A stretch of 37,409 bases of DNA. It comes from an uncultured Cellvibrio sp. (GTDB lineage: Bacteria; Pseudomonadota; Gammaproteobacteria; Pseudomonadales; Cellvibrionaceae). Positions 8,534 through 16,028 of this stretch are shown one piece after another; within the stretch, counting starts at the first letter, position 1, and the number at the start of each line of letters is the position of its first letter. The DNA lies in contig CAMLML010000041.1 in the NCBI GenBank assembly GCA_946481095.1, positions 1-37,409 on the forward strand. Reading direction: 5' to 3'. Under the pieces are notes generated by a model. The model searched no databases. It worked only from the letters and a program-made list of their open reading frames with translations, and had not been told where the DNA came from. Position numbers and translations under genes: made by a program.

Positions 8534-9229
8534 CTAAAAACCATCTGCTTGTGTACGTTGAAGTAAATCCCGCCATCGTGATAAGCGAGCTGTGGGGTCG
8601 GCCTCGGCTGGTTTATTGCCAACCCATATTCCGCCGGAATTAAAACTGAAAACCGGTTTTAAATCAGGACGATGATTGGCTTGCTCGACTGACGAAATCA
8701 AATTATCCAAAATATAAGGAATACTGGTATCGGTTTCGTAATATCCCAGAACCATATGTGCCTGAAATAAACGACTGCTGGCATCACCGATTTGTGCTTT
8801 AACATAAATCAAACGTAATTTTGTAACATCAATTCCTGCTTCCAACAGGCCAAAGTATTTTGCAATTGCGTAGTCTTCACAGTCGCCAGCAGCTTGCCCC
8901 AGGGTTTCCAATGGCGTTGCCCAGTAATCCAGATTTTTCCAGAGAAGTCTGTCTTCCTGAAAATTCACCTGTGCATTAAAAAATTGGTTGATCTGTTGAA
9001 TTTTTTCAAGATCAGTTTTGGTTTTGACATCGGCAATCAATCCATTCAATAAACGTAGCCGTTCAATACCACTTGCCCCGAAGCGTTGCAGCATACGATC
9101 TTCTTTCAGGCTGGTATCAATTGCGTAAACGCCGGTGATCAAAATGGTAAATGCCAAAATACTGATTGCATTCCGGAGAATAAATGGATTTGTAAAATCA
9201 CAGTACTGATTCAATCTGTGATGCCACAT
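8534..9229 (-). CDS. lapG: LapG periplasmic cysteine protease (BTLCP family)
   Basis: 231 residues with an N-terminal hydrophobic export segment (about 19-36). The bacterial transglutaminase-like cysteine proteinase triad is visible as C117 in AAGDCEDYA, H158 in QAHMVLGYY and D175 in YILDNLI. The H-to-D spacing is 17, as in Pseudomonas LapG. The acidic residues D116 and E118 flanking the catalytic Cys correspond to the calcium-binding pair of that enzyme. LapG cleaves the N-terminal region of LapA-type adhesins at a di-alanine site and releases them from the outer membrane. The start lies 5 bp from the stop of the upstream gene and has no good ribosome site of its own, which suggests translational coupling. 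Confidence 0.95.
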   Translation of the reverse strand: MWHHRLNQYCDFTNPFILRNAISILAFTILITGVYAIDTSLKEDRMLQRFGASGIERLRLLNGLIADVKTKTDLEKIQQINQFFNAQVNFQEDRLLWKNLDYWATPLETLGQAAGDCEDYAIAKYFGLLEAGIDVTKLRLIYVKAQIGDASSRLFQAHMVLGYYETDTSIPYILDNLISSVEQANHRPDLKPVFSFNSGGIWVGNKPAEADPTARLSRWRDLLQRTQADGF

Positions 9230-9234
9230 GATAA

Positions 9235-10407
9235 TTAAAACAACTCTACCTTTGAGCTGCTGGTTGAGGAATCTTCTTTATTTTTATCTCCGTTATTGTT
9301 GTCTAACAGATTGGCGGCTTCATCCAATTGGGCCAACAAACTCCGGAAATGTCCTTCAACCGCAATAGTGGCTTCCTGCAAACTTTCCAGCGCTTCCAGT
9401 GCGGCATCGGCAAGAGCTGTCATGGCTGTTTCCTGGGCAAGAGTGAGATCTAGACCCATTGCCATTTGTCGCAATGAAAAAGATAAATCCGTCATGATTG
9501 CTTTTACTGAATTGCGATTATCGCGCGATGCCATTTCCAACAACATCATCACCATGCGTGCGTTGTCCTGTTGTTCTTTTAACATTTCATTCACTTGCAA
9601 AGTTTTTGCGCGCGATTCGACTATGGATGCTATCTGTGCCAACACATCGCGCATTCGTCCATAACGTTCATTGTTATTGACGGGGGCATTTGTAACCAGT
9701 AACTGCACGTGATCAAAACTGAACACCAAAAAACGTTCATGCGAAACAATTCTTGAACTGGATGACCTCATGGTTTCCAATAATCGTTTATAAGATGCAG
9801 AGGTGTGTTCAGGAAAAATACTGACTGATTTATCAAAGCTGAATTGCACTATGCCTTCCATTGCCAGATCATTCACACAGTTGAGTGTCAATTGCGCCAG
9901 CTTGTTCATATCCATAGCACTTTGTACGGATTCTGCGAGCAATGCGACCACTCCCATTTCAGAAGCGGAACTCATGGCAGTGAATGCAATATCAGAATAT
10001 TTTTTGATTTCAGCTTGCAAAGAATTGGCTGCTTGTTTGTCGTCAAATGCTTTTCTAATCACGGCAACAAAATCGTTGTGATTCATGCTGGCAAACAAAT
10101 AGGCATCGACTCCCAGCTTGTCAATTTGATGGCGGGATGCTTCAGCTGTGTAGGGTGTGACAAATGCCAATCTGGATAAATCCGGTGGTATGGCTTCCAG
10201 ATAGGCATCATTAAACCTGCCCTGATCTCCTACCAAAACAATGATCTGGTGTTTTTTGCAGAACTCAACAAATTCTTCAACGGATTCTGTATCTTCTGAA
10301 CAGGTGGCTGCAAAAGGTAACAACTCTCCCTGGTTGTTGACTATGATTTGATAATCGGGAACTGAGAAAACTCCGTTTTCCCCTGAAAAATACCAAAGTG
10401 CTTCCAT
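9235..10407 (-). CDS. Pseudo-receiver protein heading the lapG-lapD operon
   Basis: 390 residues from ATG 10407, with GGAGA upstream. Residues about 1-130 look like a response-regulator fold: a beta-strand ending IIVLVGDQGR, then LAFVTPYTAEASRHQIDKLGVDAYLF, then a terminal helix. The conserved Lys is replaced (AYLFASM where AYLxKP is usual) and no N-terminal acidic pair is seen, so phosphorylation is doubtful. Residues about 135-270 (AFTAMSSASEMGVVALL onward) may form a GAF-like domain. The rest is helical and probably coiled, ending in an Asn/Asp/Lys/Ser-rich tail. It has no membrane segment. It is not a component of the classical Lap pathway as I know it; its position suggests a cytoplasmic input to LapD/LapG or simple co-expression. 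Confidence 0.75.
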   Translation of the reverse strand: MEALWYFSGENGVFSVPDYQIIVNNQGELLPFAATCSEDTESVEEFVEFCKKHQIIVLVGDQGRFNDAYLEAIPPDLSRLAFVTPYTAEASRHQIDKLGVDAYLFASMNHNDFVAVIRKAFDDKQAANSLQAEIKKYSDIAFTAMSSASEMGVVALLAESVQSAMDMNKLAQLTLNCVNDLAMEGIVQFSFDKSVSIFPEHTSASYKRLLETMRSSSSRIVSHERFLVFSFDHVQLLVTNAPVNNNERYGRMRDVLAQIASIVESRAKTLQVNEMLKEQQDNARMVMMLLEMASRDNRNSVKAIMTDLSFSLRQMAMGLDLTLAQETAMTALADAALEALESLQEATIAVEGHFRSLLAQLDEAANLLDNNNGDKNKEDSSTSSSKVELF

Positions 10408-10586
10408 CTAGTGATTCTCCGCGCTATATAAAAATATCAACCTGAGTATAGATGCTATTTTAAAAAGATTATCCGCGCCGATTCATTTACCGGCTTTTAA
10501 TTCCGGCGCTGGTGCAATACTGCAAAAATGGTAATAATTGCGCCGTTTTTATGCGTTTATTGACAATACTTGACTGGAGATATGAG

Positions 10587-11618
10587 TTGAAACTGATTGC
10601 TGCGCTATTATTTTTCACAAGCATAATCCTGTCGCAATTCTCCCTGGCAGATATGAAAAAATATACTCTCGCATCCTCTGAAATTTCGATAGTGCTCACG
10701 CCTGATGCCGGTGGCAGGGTTTTGTCCCTGTCTCGCAAAAATCAGCCCAATTTTTTAAAACTGGGCCCTGCGGTAGAAAATCATCAAACTCTGGTGGTTG
10801 ATGAAAAGACCGATTTCATGCCTTACTTCGGGCATGAAATCTGGTTTGGTCCGCAAACAGCCTGGTGGTCAACACAATCATTAATTGAATCGCGCCGTAA
10901 AAATAATGCCGCATGGCCGCCTGATCCATTCGTGACTCTTGCGGATAATCAAATACTCAATCATTCAGCACACAAAATTTCCATGAAAAGTCCTGCTAGC
11001 CCAATCAGTGGTTTGGCTGTGGAAAAAACTTTTGAATTGGTTGCTGATGATCCCCGTCAACTTGATTTGCTGGTGAAAGCAACCAACAGTCGCGAATCCG
11101 ATGTTGCCTGGGATATATGGTTCAACACCCGCAGTTTTCCGCAAACACGAATCTATGCACCGGTTGATCTTTCCGTGCCTGTACGCACAACGTCCTGGGA
11201 CTCACCCGATTCTACGCCCGTCAATTATGAGATTGTCCAGGGTTTATTAAGTTTGAAATTGGAAAACCCTCCAAAAAATAAAAAACAATTAAAAGGAAAA
11301 GTGTTTTTTCAACCCAATGAAGGTTGGTTTGCAGGATTTAACAAACAACAATTACTGATAGTGCAATTTCCATTGGAACCTGTTGCCAATATTCATCCGG
11401 AGCAAGGGCAATTGGAGTTTTATATGGAATACAGTCCAACTGATGACAGTTTGGGAATTTTGGAAATGGAAGTGCATGCCGCATACAAGAAATTAAAACC
11501 CGGAGAGGCGATGACAGCAAAAGAAAGATGGACTTTGATTGAGTATTCGGGTGATGACTCGGTTGAATCGCAGAGAAAATTTTTGAAAGAGCAGTTGAAG
11601 AATTTGAAGGGCATTTAA
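10587..11618 (+). CDS. DUF4380-family exported protein
   Basis: 343 residues if translation starts at TTG 10587, which has GGAG 8 bases upstream and yields a textbook signal peptide: MK, a hydrophobic core LIAALLFFTSIILSQ, then FSLA|D. An upstream ATG at 10551 would put charged residues before it. The mature part opens with the family signature SSEISIVLTPDAGGRVLSLS and FLKLGP, followed by a beta-rich body resembling aldose-epimerase or glycosidase-associated sandwich folds; no catalytic residue can be assigned. It is divergent from the lapGD operon with a 180-bp gap, and followed immediately by an inverted repeat. A role in periplasmic carbohydrate handling is inference only. Confidence 0.85.
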   Translation: MKLIAALLFFTSIILSQFSLADMKKYTLASSEISIVLTPDAGGRVLSLSRKNQPNFLKLGPAVENHQTLVVDEKTDFMPYFGHEIWFGPQTAWWSTQSLIESRRKNNAAWPPDPFVTLADNQILNHSAHKISMKSPASPISGLAVEKTFELVADDPRQLDLLVKATNSRESDVAWDIWFNTRSFPQTRIYAPVDLSVPVRTTSWDSPDSTPVNYEIVQGLLSLKLENPPKNKKQLKGKVFFQPNEGWFAGFNKQQLLIVQFPLEPVANIHPEQGQLEFYMEYSPTDDSLGILEMEVHAAYKKLKPGEAMTAKERWTLIEYSGDDSVESQRKFLKEQLKNLKGI

Positions 11619-11619
11619 G

Positions 11620-11720
11620 CTCCTCCCTTTGAAAAAGGGAGACGGGGGAGGGATTTAAGATGGTTAGTTTGAATGAAGATTTTAAATCCCCCCTAGCCCC
11701 CCTTTTTCAAAGTGGGGAAC
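11620..11720. repeat. G/C-tract inverted repeat, unit pair in 'tail-to-tail' order
   Basis: The left half reads CTCCCTTTGAAAAAGGGAGA, then CGGGGGAGGGATTTAA. The right half reads TTAAATCCCCCCTAGCCCCC, then CTTTTTCAAAGTGGGGAAC. They are imperfect inverted copies of one roughly 38-bp half-unit, separated by about 25 bp. The left edge is one base after the DUF4380 stop codon. The same half-unit recurs at 34175-34279 in the opposite arrangement and in diverged form at 32600-32698 and 33780-33818. As RNA it would fold into a long hairpin between the convergent genes. Confidence 0.85.
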
Positions 11721-11745
11721 TGTCGAGTTAGGCTTTTGGAAAAAC

Positions 11746-12594
11746 TCAAGCCTCTGCAATTGCCCCTTTATCCAAGCCTTCATAAGCTTTCACTCGAATA
11801 AAAGATTCCGGATGAAGCTGTCGGGTTCTCTGGGCAAGGTGCCATGCGAGTAATTCAACTGTGGTGTCGCAATTAACCAGATAACAAATGGATTGTGGCA
11901 GCGTGATTGAAAAATTTCCCTGTTCTGCTTTGTAGGCAAACGAATAATAAATTTGCCCCTGATCTTCAAATTGATTGGTTAAATCTTCACGGCTACCGAT
12001 ATAAATATCGCGCCAGGTATCAGCCCAAAACTGTTCAAGAAAAGGTGATTTTTTCTCATTTGCCCAAATATCGATGCGCGATCTGTGTCCATGTGCAATT
12101 CGTTGGCAATTGCCATTATGTTTTTTTAATCCATGGGTGTATTGGTAATAAGCACCTTGAATATCTTCGTTGATAAATTCCAATTGCATACGCGCCACGC
12201 TTAAAGGGAAGTGCGTGATAATTTGGGTGCTGGCCCAGGTTGCGAGTGATTCCGGTGTAATAACATCGGTATCAATCAATGCAATAGAACTTTTGGGAGA
12301 GCGTGTTTGCAACCATTGATTGTTGGCGAGTTGAAATTTTATTGAATAGTAATCAGCGTCTTCTTCAATCTTGATAAATGCAGATTTTGTTGGCACTGCA
12401 AGTCGGTGATCCAACTCTGTATCCAGCCAATGACGAATCGTTTTTTTGACGCGGCCAAAATCACACACCATGCTTTGTTCATCCAGTTCACCGATCAGGC
12501 GCACATTGGCCAGCAGAGTTTCACCCAAAATGCCCCGTTGATGATCCAGATAACTGAAATCGATATTGGTTAGTTTATCGACAAATAAAATCAT
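11746..12594 (-). CDS. Two-part 6-carboxytetrahydropterin synthase-like protein (PTPS/QueD superfamily)
   Basis: 282 residues, about twice the size of QueD. The N-terminal half carries VRLIGELDEQSMVCDFGRVK and a TELDHRL motif, matching the (V)DFxxLK and LDHxxLN region of PTPS enzymes. The C-terminal half carries NCQRIAHGHRSRID, matching the CRRLHGHxY region with catalytic Cys and zinc His residues, and DTTVELLAWHLA, like the PTxENLA helix. Motifs found in one QueD chain are therefore divided between the two halves. AAGG lies 6 bases before ATG 12594, 26 bp after the glycosyltransferase stop. A pterin or deazapurine-type substrate is plausible; the reaction is not certain. Confidence 0.85.
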   Translation of the reverse strand: MILFVDKLTNIDFSYLDHQRGILGETLLANVRLIGELDEQSMVCDFGRVKKTIRHWLDTELDHRLAVPTKSAFIKIEEDADYYSIKFQLANNQWLQTRSPKSSIALIDTDVITPESLATWASTQIITHFPLSVARMQLEFINEDIQGAYYQYTHGLKKHNGNCQRIAHGHRSRIDIWANEKKSPFLEQFWADTWRDIYIGSREDLTNQFEDQGQIYYSFAYKAEQGNFSITLPQSICYLVNCDTTVELLAWHLAQRTRQLHPESFIRVKAYEGLDKGAIAEA

Positions 12595-12620
12595 GATTTA
12601 CCTTGACGCTGTTGCTAAGT

Positions 12621-13592
12621 TTAATGCTGATCTTGCTGTTTGATAATTTCACTAATATGAAATTTGGGACGACGCTTCACTTCTTCGTAAATTTTGCCCA
12701 TATATTCACCAATAATACCAAGGCAGATTAGCTGCACACTACCGATAAATAATAATGGCAGTAACAATGATGCCCATCCAGGCACTGAATTGTCGGTGAA
12801 GAAACGAATAAAAAGCACCCATAAAATTAATGAAAAAGATAAAAAACCCGAAACCAGCCCCAGAATGGTAATCAACCTCAGGGGTGCAGTTGAAAATGCC
12901 GTAATTCCTTTCCATGCAAATGACAACATTTTTTTCAGTGGGTATTTGCTTTCACCGGCTTCGCGAGCATGACGCTCGTATTCAACTATGGCTGATGGAT
13001 AGCCCAGTTCACGAACAATACCACGTAAAAACAGATTGGATTCGCTATAGAGTTTTAAACTTTCCAATGCACGGCGCGACAGCAAACGAAAATCGGCATG
13101 ATTAAAAATTAAATCCACGCCCATTTTTTTCATCAAATGGTAATAACCTTCAGCGGAAAAACGTTTGAAAAAGCTATCAGTTTTACGTGCAGATCTTACG
13201 CCATAAACCACATCGTTCCCTTGATAGTAAGCATCAACCATATTGCCGATGACATTCGGGTCGTCCTGTAGATCGGCATCAATACTTACGATCATATCTT
13301 CAGTGGTGGTGATCAATCCGGCCATCAATGCATTTTGGTGCCCGCGATTACGCGATAATTTTACAGCGACAATCGCCGGGTTTTCTTGTGATGCTTGTGC
13401 AAGTAACGTCCAGGTTTTATCGCGGCTTCCATCGTCAACCAAATAAATGCGTGATGCCGGATTTATTTTTTGTTGTGTAATCAAAGTCTCGCGCAATGCC
13501 AGCAGTGTGGACAATGTTTTGGGTAGCATCTCTTCTTCGTTGTAACAAGGTACAACTATAGCCAGTGACATAATTTGAGCGTGTTTATTCAT
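12621..13592 (-). CDS. Family 2 glycosyltransferase, DPM1/GtrB/ArnC-like
   Basis: 323 residues from ATG 13592 (GGAAA upstream); an earlier in-frame start would run into gtrA. The N-terminal GT-A domain has LAIVVPCYNEEEMLPKTL, LVDDGSRDKTW and SIDADLQDDP, the nucleotide-sugar and metal binding motifs of this family. KLSRNRGHQNALMAG is also typical. Two C-terminal membrane helices (about 225-255 and 265-290) anchor it. Such enzymes transfer a sugar from a nucleotide donor to a polyprenyl phosphate at the inner membrane. The GtrA-family gene ends 2 bp upstream, the usual partner for delivering the lipid-linked sugar to the periplasm. Confidence 0.94.
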   Translation of the reverse strand: MNKHAQIMSLAIVVPCYNEEEMLPKTLSTLLALRETLITQQKINPASRIYLVDDGSRDKTWTLLAQASQENPAIVAVKLSRNRGHQNALMAGLITTTEDMIVSIDADLQDDPNVIGNMVDAYYQGNDVVYGVRSARKTDSFFKRFSAEGYYHLMKKMGVDLIFNHADFRLLSRRALESLKLYSESNLFLRGIVRELGYPSAIVEYERHAREAGESKYPLKKMLSFAWKGITAFSTAPLRLITILGLVSGFLSFSLILWVLFIRFFTDNSVPGWASLLLPLLFIGSVQLICLGIIGEYMGKIYEEVKRRPKFHISEIIKQQDQH

Positions 13593-13594
13593 TA

Positions 13595-13960
13595 TTATTT
13601 CCGGTAAATCCAAAGTTTATGGGCAGCAAAGTTAACGCACAGGGTTACCAGCGTTGCGAAAATTTGCGCTATTAAATAGTGAAGACCCAGGTTAAATAGT
13701 GCATAAAATAAAAGTGTATTTAATCCAAGTCCCAGCCCGGCTACTACTACAAATTTTGAAAATGTTTGCAGATGATTCTGATTGCTACCAAAAGTGAAGT
13801 AATAGTTAGCCAGATAATTAAAAACAGCTGATATGGCATAGGCACTTGCAGAGGCCAACACTTCTTGCAGTTGCAACCACTCAATCAACAGAATCATTAA
13901 AGCGTATTGCAGGGCAGTTGCCAGTCCGCCAATACCAACAAATTTTATCAAGCTGTTCAT
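13595..13960 (-). CDS. GtrA-family polytopic membrane protein
   Basis: 121 residues from ATG 13960, where the product begins MNSLIKFVGIGGLATALQYA as GtrA proteins usually do. A GTG at 13993 would add 11 residues. Neither start has a clear ribosome site. Four membrane helices are visible, with the family features YAISAVFNYLANYYFTF between helices 2 and 3 and NFAAHKLWIY at the end. GtrA-like proteins are thought to flip or help present undecaprenyl-linked sugars made by the adjacent GT2 enzyme. The gene overlaps nothing and is 2 bp upstream of the glycosyltransferase. Confidence 0.9.
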   Translation of the reverse strand: MNSLIKFVGIGGLATALQYALMILLIEWLQLQEVLASASAYAISAVFNYLANYYFTFGSNQNHLQTFSKFVVVAGLGLGLNTLLFYALFNLGLHYLIAQIFATLVTLCVNFAAHKLWIYRK

Positions 13961-14046
13961 GGAAGAGATCGCAGTGCCAAATCGGGGTGGCACATTAGCA
14001 TATTTGCACGAGCCACGGGATGCTTCAGGTCATGAAAGCACTGGCT

Positions 14047-14298
14047 TCAGGCGGACATGGCAACCCAACTGAATCGACTGGTATTGCGCTCCAGATAGAT
14101 GTGTTCAGGGCGGTTGGTTTGAGGGTGATTGTTGTGCCGAAAATAATGATGATCAGCACTGGAACTGATGTATTCCCAGCACTGCCCATCATTAATACAA
14201 AGTGGGTCGCCTTCATTAATGGGTTGTTTCCCTAGCTCTTCCCACATGAGTTTCCATTCACTGTGGTTGTAGTCGATATATTCGAGTCGTGAGGCCAT
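14047..14298 (-). CDS. Hypothetical 83-aa protein
   Basis: ATG 14298 has AGG 7 bases upstream. The product (MASRLEYIDYNHSEWKLMWE, then a His/Asn-rich middle DHHYFRHNNHPQTNRPEH) is hydrophilic with several Trp and Tyr residues and no membrane segment. I do not recognise the family. It precedes gtrA on the same strand by 86 bp. Alternative frames over the same DNA give less protein-like translations. It could be lineage-specific. Confidence 0.5.
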   Translation of the reverse strand: MASRLEYIDYNHSEWKLMWEELGKQPINEGDPLCINDGQCWEYISSSADHHYFRHNNHPQTNRPEHIYLERNTSRFSWVAMSA

Positions 14299-14608
14299 GG
14301 TGGAACCTGAAATTTATTGTAATGAATACAACTGATTCTGGATTATTAAAGCGTTAAGTCAAGAAAAAAGGATAAATTTATGATTTTGTTAACATTATAT
14401 TTATTGTGTGCGAATAATCTGTCGCTAAAATTGGTTTTTTTGATGTTTCAGACGGCATTTTTACTGACTTTTTAACTCAATTTTGAATATGTTATCGCTA
14501 TCATCTTCGGATTCGTAACGACTGACAGGTATTTATTCCAACATTAACCCAAGGGAAAGGTTTATTCTTCACACCAATCTCACAGCATGTTGAATCGGGG
14601 GAGGGGGC
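14299..14608. other. Divergent intergenic region
   Basis: This 310-bp AT-rich gap lies between the 83-aa unknown gene (minus) and the MerR regulator (plus), and should hold both promoters. I see no palindrome clear enough to name as a MerR operator. The only coding candidate is the 31-codon hydrophobic frame at 14380-14475. Confidence 0.4.
14380..14475 (+). CDS. Candidate 31-aa hydrophobic small protein
   Basis: An ATG at 14380 preceded by AAAAAAGGA with 7-base spacing opens a 31-codon frame whose product is almost wholly hydrophobic (MILLTLYLLCANN, then LKLVFLMFQTAFLLTF). It would form one membrane helix. Support is only the ribosome site and composition; the region is AT-rich, where such frames occur by chance. 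Confidence 0.25.
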   Translation: MILLTLYLLCANNLSLKLVFLMFQTAFLLTF

Positions 14609-15007
14609 ATGAATATAGGTCAAGTAGCAGAGGCCACAGGTCTGACAACAAAAGCGATCAGACACTACGAATTGTTGGGGTTGGTTGTGCCGGAGAGATC
14701 GTCCGGAAATCGTTACAGGCATTACAGCTTGCAGGATGTTGATGAGCTACGTTTTTTGCAAAGGTCGCGCTCGGTTGGTTTTAGCTTGGAAGAGTCAGGG
14801 CAATTGTTGGATTTGTACAGGCGTCCTGAACAAAACACAGTCGCAACACAATCTCTGTTGATGGACAAGCTGGCCCGGCTGGATCAACAGTGGCTGGTGC
14901 TGAACCATATGCGGCAGATACTGACAGCTATGATTGCCAGATCCGGTGATGTTGTTACAGAAAAACCCACCAACGCCATGCCTTTTACTTTGGTCGGTGA
15001 TGAGTGA
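14609..15007 (+). CDS. MerR-family regulator, CueR-like but without metal-binding cysteines
   Basis: 132 residues, with a G-rich purine tract just before ATG 14609. The winged-helix domain MNIGQVAEATGLTTKAIRHY and the RYRHYS and VGFSLEESGQLLDLY segments align closely with CueR, which activates copper-efflux genes. In CueR the metal is held by Cys112 and Cys120 in a loop after the dimerisation helix. The matching stretch here reads ARSGDVVTEKPTNAMPF and the whole protein has no cysteine. It may respond to something other than Cu(I)/Ag(I)/Au(I), or act constitutively. No copper ATPase or chaperone gene is adjacent; dcd follows 79 bp downstream. Confidence 0.88.
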   Translation: MNIGQVAEATGLTTKAIRHYELLGLVVPERSSGNRYRHYSLQDVDELRFLQRSRSVGFSLEESGQLLDLYRRPEQNTVATQSLLMDKLARLDQQWLVLNHMRQILTAMIARSGDVVTEKPTNAMPFTLVGDE

Positions 15008-15086
15008 TCTGCCCCTATCATTTTTCGAACGTGGTAACATGCGCGCCGCATTTTCACACTGACTTTTATATTCAAGAGGCAAGCAC

Positions 15087-15656
15087 ATGAGCATCAAATC
15101 GGATAAATGGATGCGCCGTATGGCAGAACAACACGGCATGATTGAACCCTTTGAACCCAATCAGATTCGTTATGATGCCGTCGGACACAAAATTGTTTCT
15201 TATGGCACTTCCAGTTATGGATACGATGTTCGTTGTGCAGATGAATTCAAGATTTTTACCAATGTGCATTCAACTGTTGTTGATCCCAAAAATTTTGATG
15301 AAAAAAGTTTTGTCGATATCAAAAGTGATGTTTGCATCATTCCACCCAATTCATTTGCACTGGCCAGAACGGTTGAATATTTTCGAATTCCACGCAGCAT
15401 TTTGACGGTTTGCCTGGGTAAATCGACTTACGCACGTTGCGGTATTATCGTCAATGTCACGCCACTGGAGCCCGAGTGGGAAGGGCATGTCACACTGGAG
15501 TTTTCAAATACTACACCTTTACCTGCAAAAATTTATGCGCATGAGGGTGTTGCACAAATGCTGTTCTTTGAATCAGATGAAGTTTGTGATACATCGTACA
15601 AAGACCGTGGTGGAAAATATCAAGGACAACGCGGCGTTACCTTGCCCCGTACTTAA
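15087..15656 (+). CDS. dcd: dCTP deaminase
   Basis: 189 residues, close to the usual 188-193. Start ATG 15087 has AGAGG upstream. Family features include [12 protein letters not shown], the [20 protein letters not shown] core and [14 protein letters not shown] with the catalytic Glu, followed by AQMLFFE. The C-terminal [12 protein letters not shown] is the nucleotide-closing lid. The enzyme deaminates dCTP to dUTP in pyrimidine deoxynucleotide synthesis. It is a cytosolic trimer in characterised homologues. Confidence 0.97.
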   Translation: MSIKSDKWMRRMAEQHGMIEPFEPNQIRYDAVGHKIVSYGTSSYGYDVRCADEFKIFTNVHSTVVDPKNFDEKSFVDIKSDVCIIPPNSFALARTVEYFRIPRSILTVCLGKSTYARCGIIVNVTPLEPEWEGHVTLEFSNTTPLPAKIYAHEGVAQMLFFESDEVCDTSYKDRGGKYQGQRGVTLPRT

Positions 15657-15670
15657 CCCCCGGATTTCTT

Positions 15671-15856
15671 ATGGGCGACATACTTCCTTTCAAGAAACCA
15701 AGTCCTTTTGAAAAACACAAAGGCAAAACTCTCTGTCGTAGTGGCTTTCATAAATGGAAAATTGTTCAAGCAAAACAATTCGATGTGAAGCAAGGAAAGC
15801 TGGTTACTCTGTATCAATGCAGTCGTTGTGGTGAGAAGAAGACGGAAGTGGTTTGA
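15671..15856 (+). CDS. Small zinc-ribbon-like protein
   Basis: 61 residues starting 14 bp after dcd. A basic N-terminal third (KKPSPFEKHKGKTLCRSGFHKW) provides Cys and His, and YQCSRCGEKK near the end provides a CxxC pair, together resembling a one-zinc ribbon. No signal or membrane segment. Probably co-transcribed with dcd. Similar short Cys-ribbon proteins occur in phages and as uncharacterised chromosomal genes; no function can be given. Confidence 0.7.
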   Translation: MGDILPFKKPSPFEKHKGKTLCRSGFHKWKIVQAKQFDVKQGKLVTLYQCSRCGEKKTEVV

Positions 15857-16028
15857 TCTAATTTGTTTCGCTGCACAAAAGTTGTGATCTTAAAAATTCT
15901 GTTTGACGGCTGTTCAGTTTTGACTTGATCCGCTATGCTCTAGCCATTATTACTTTGTTGGCGTGTTATAACCAACGAGTTGTTGGATGCAATAAAAACC
16001 AGCGCCGATTGACTAAGGACTTTTGATT

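Noticed and set aside
8391..8576. 61-aa minus-strand frame across the lapG/lapD junction
   Set aside because: Lies in another frame over the end of lapG and start of lapD, both of which have clear family motifs.
15897..15960. TTGACT and TATGCT as a promoter of the MoxR operon
   Set aside because: The two boxes are only 8 bp apart, too close for a sigma-70 promoter; other pairs in this gap are no better by eye.
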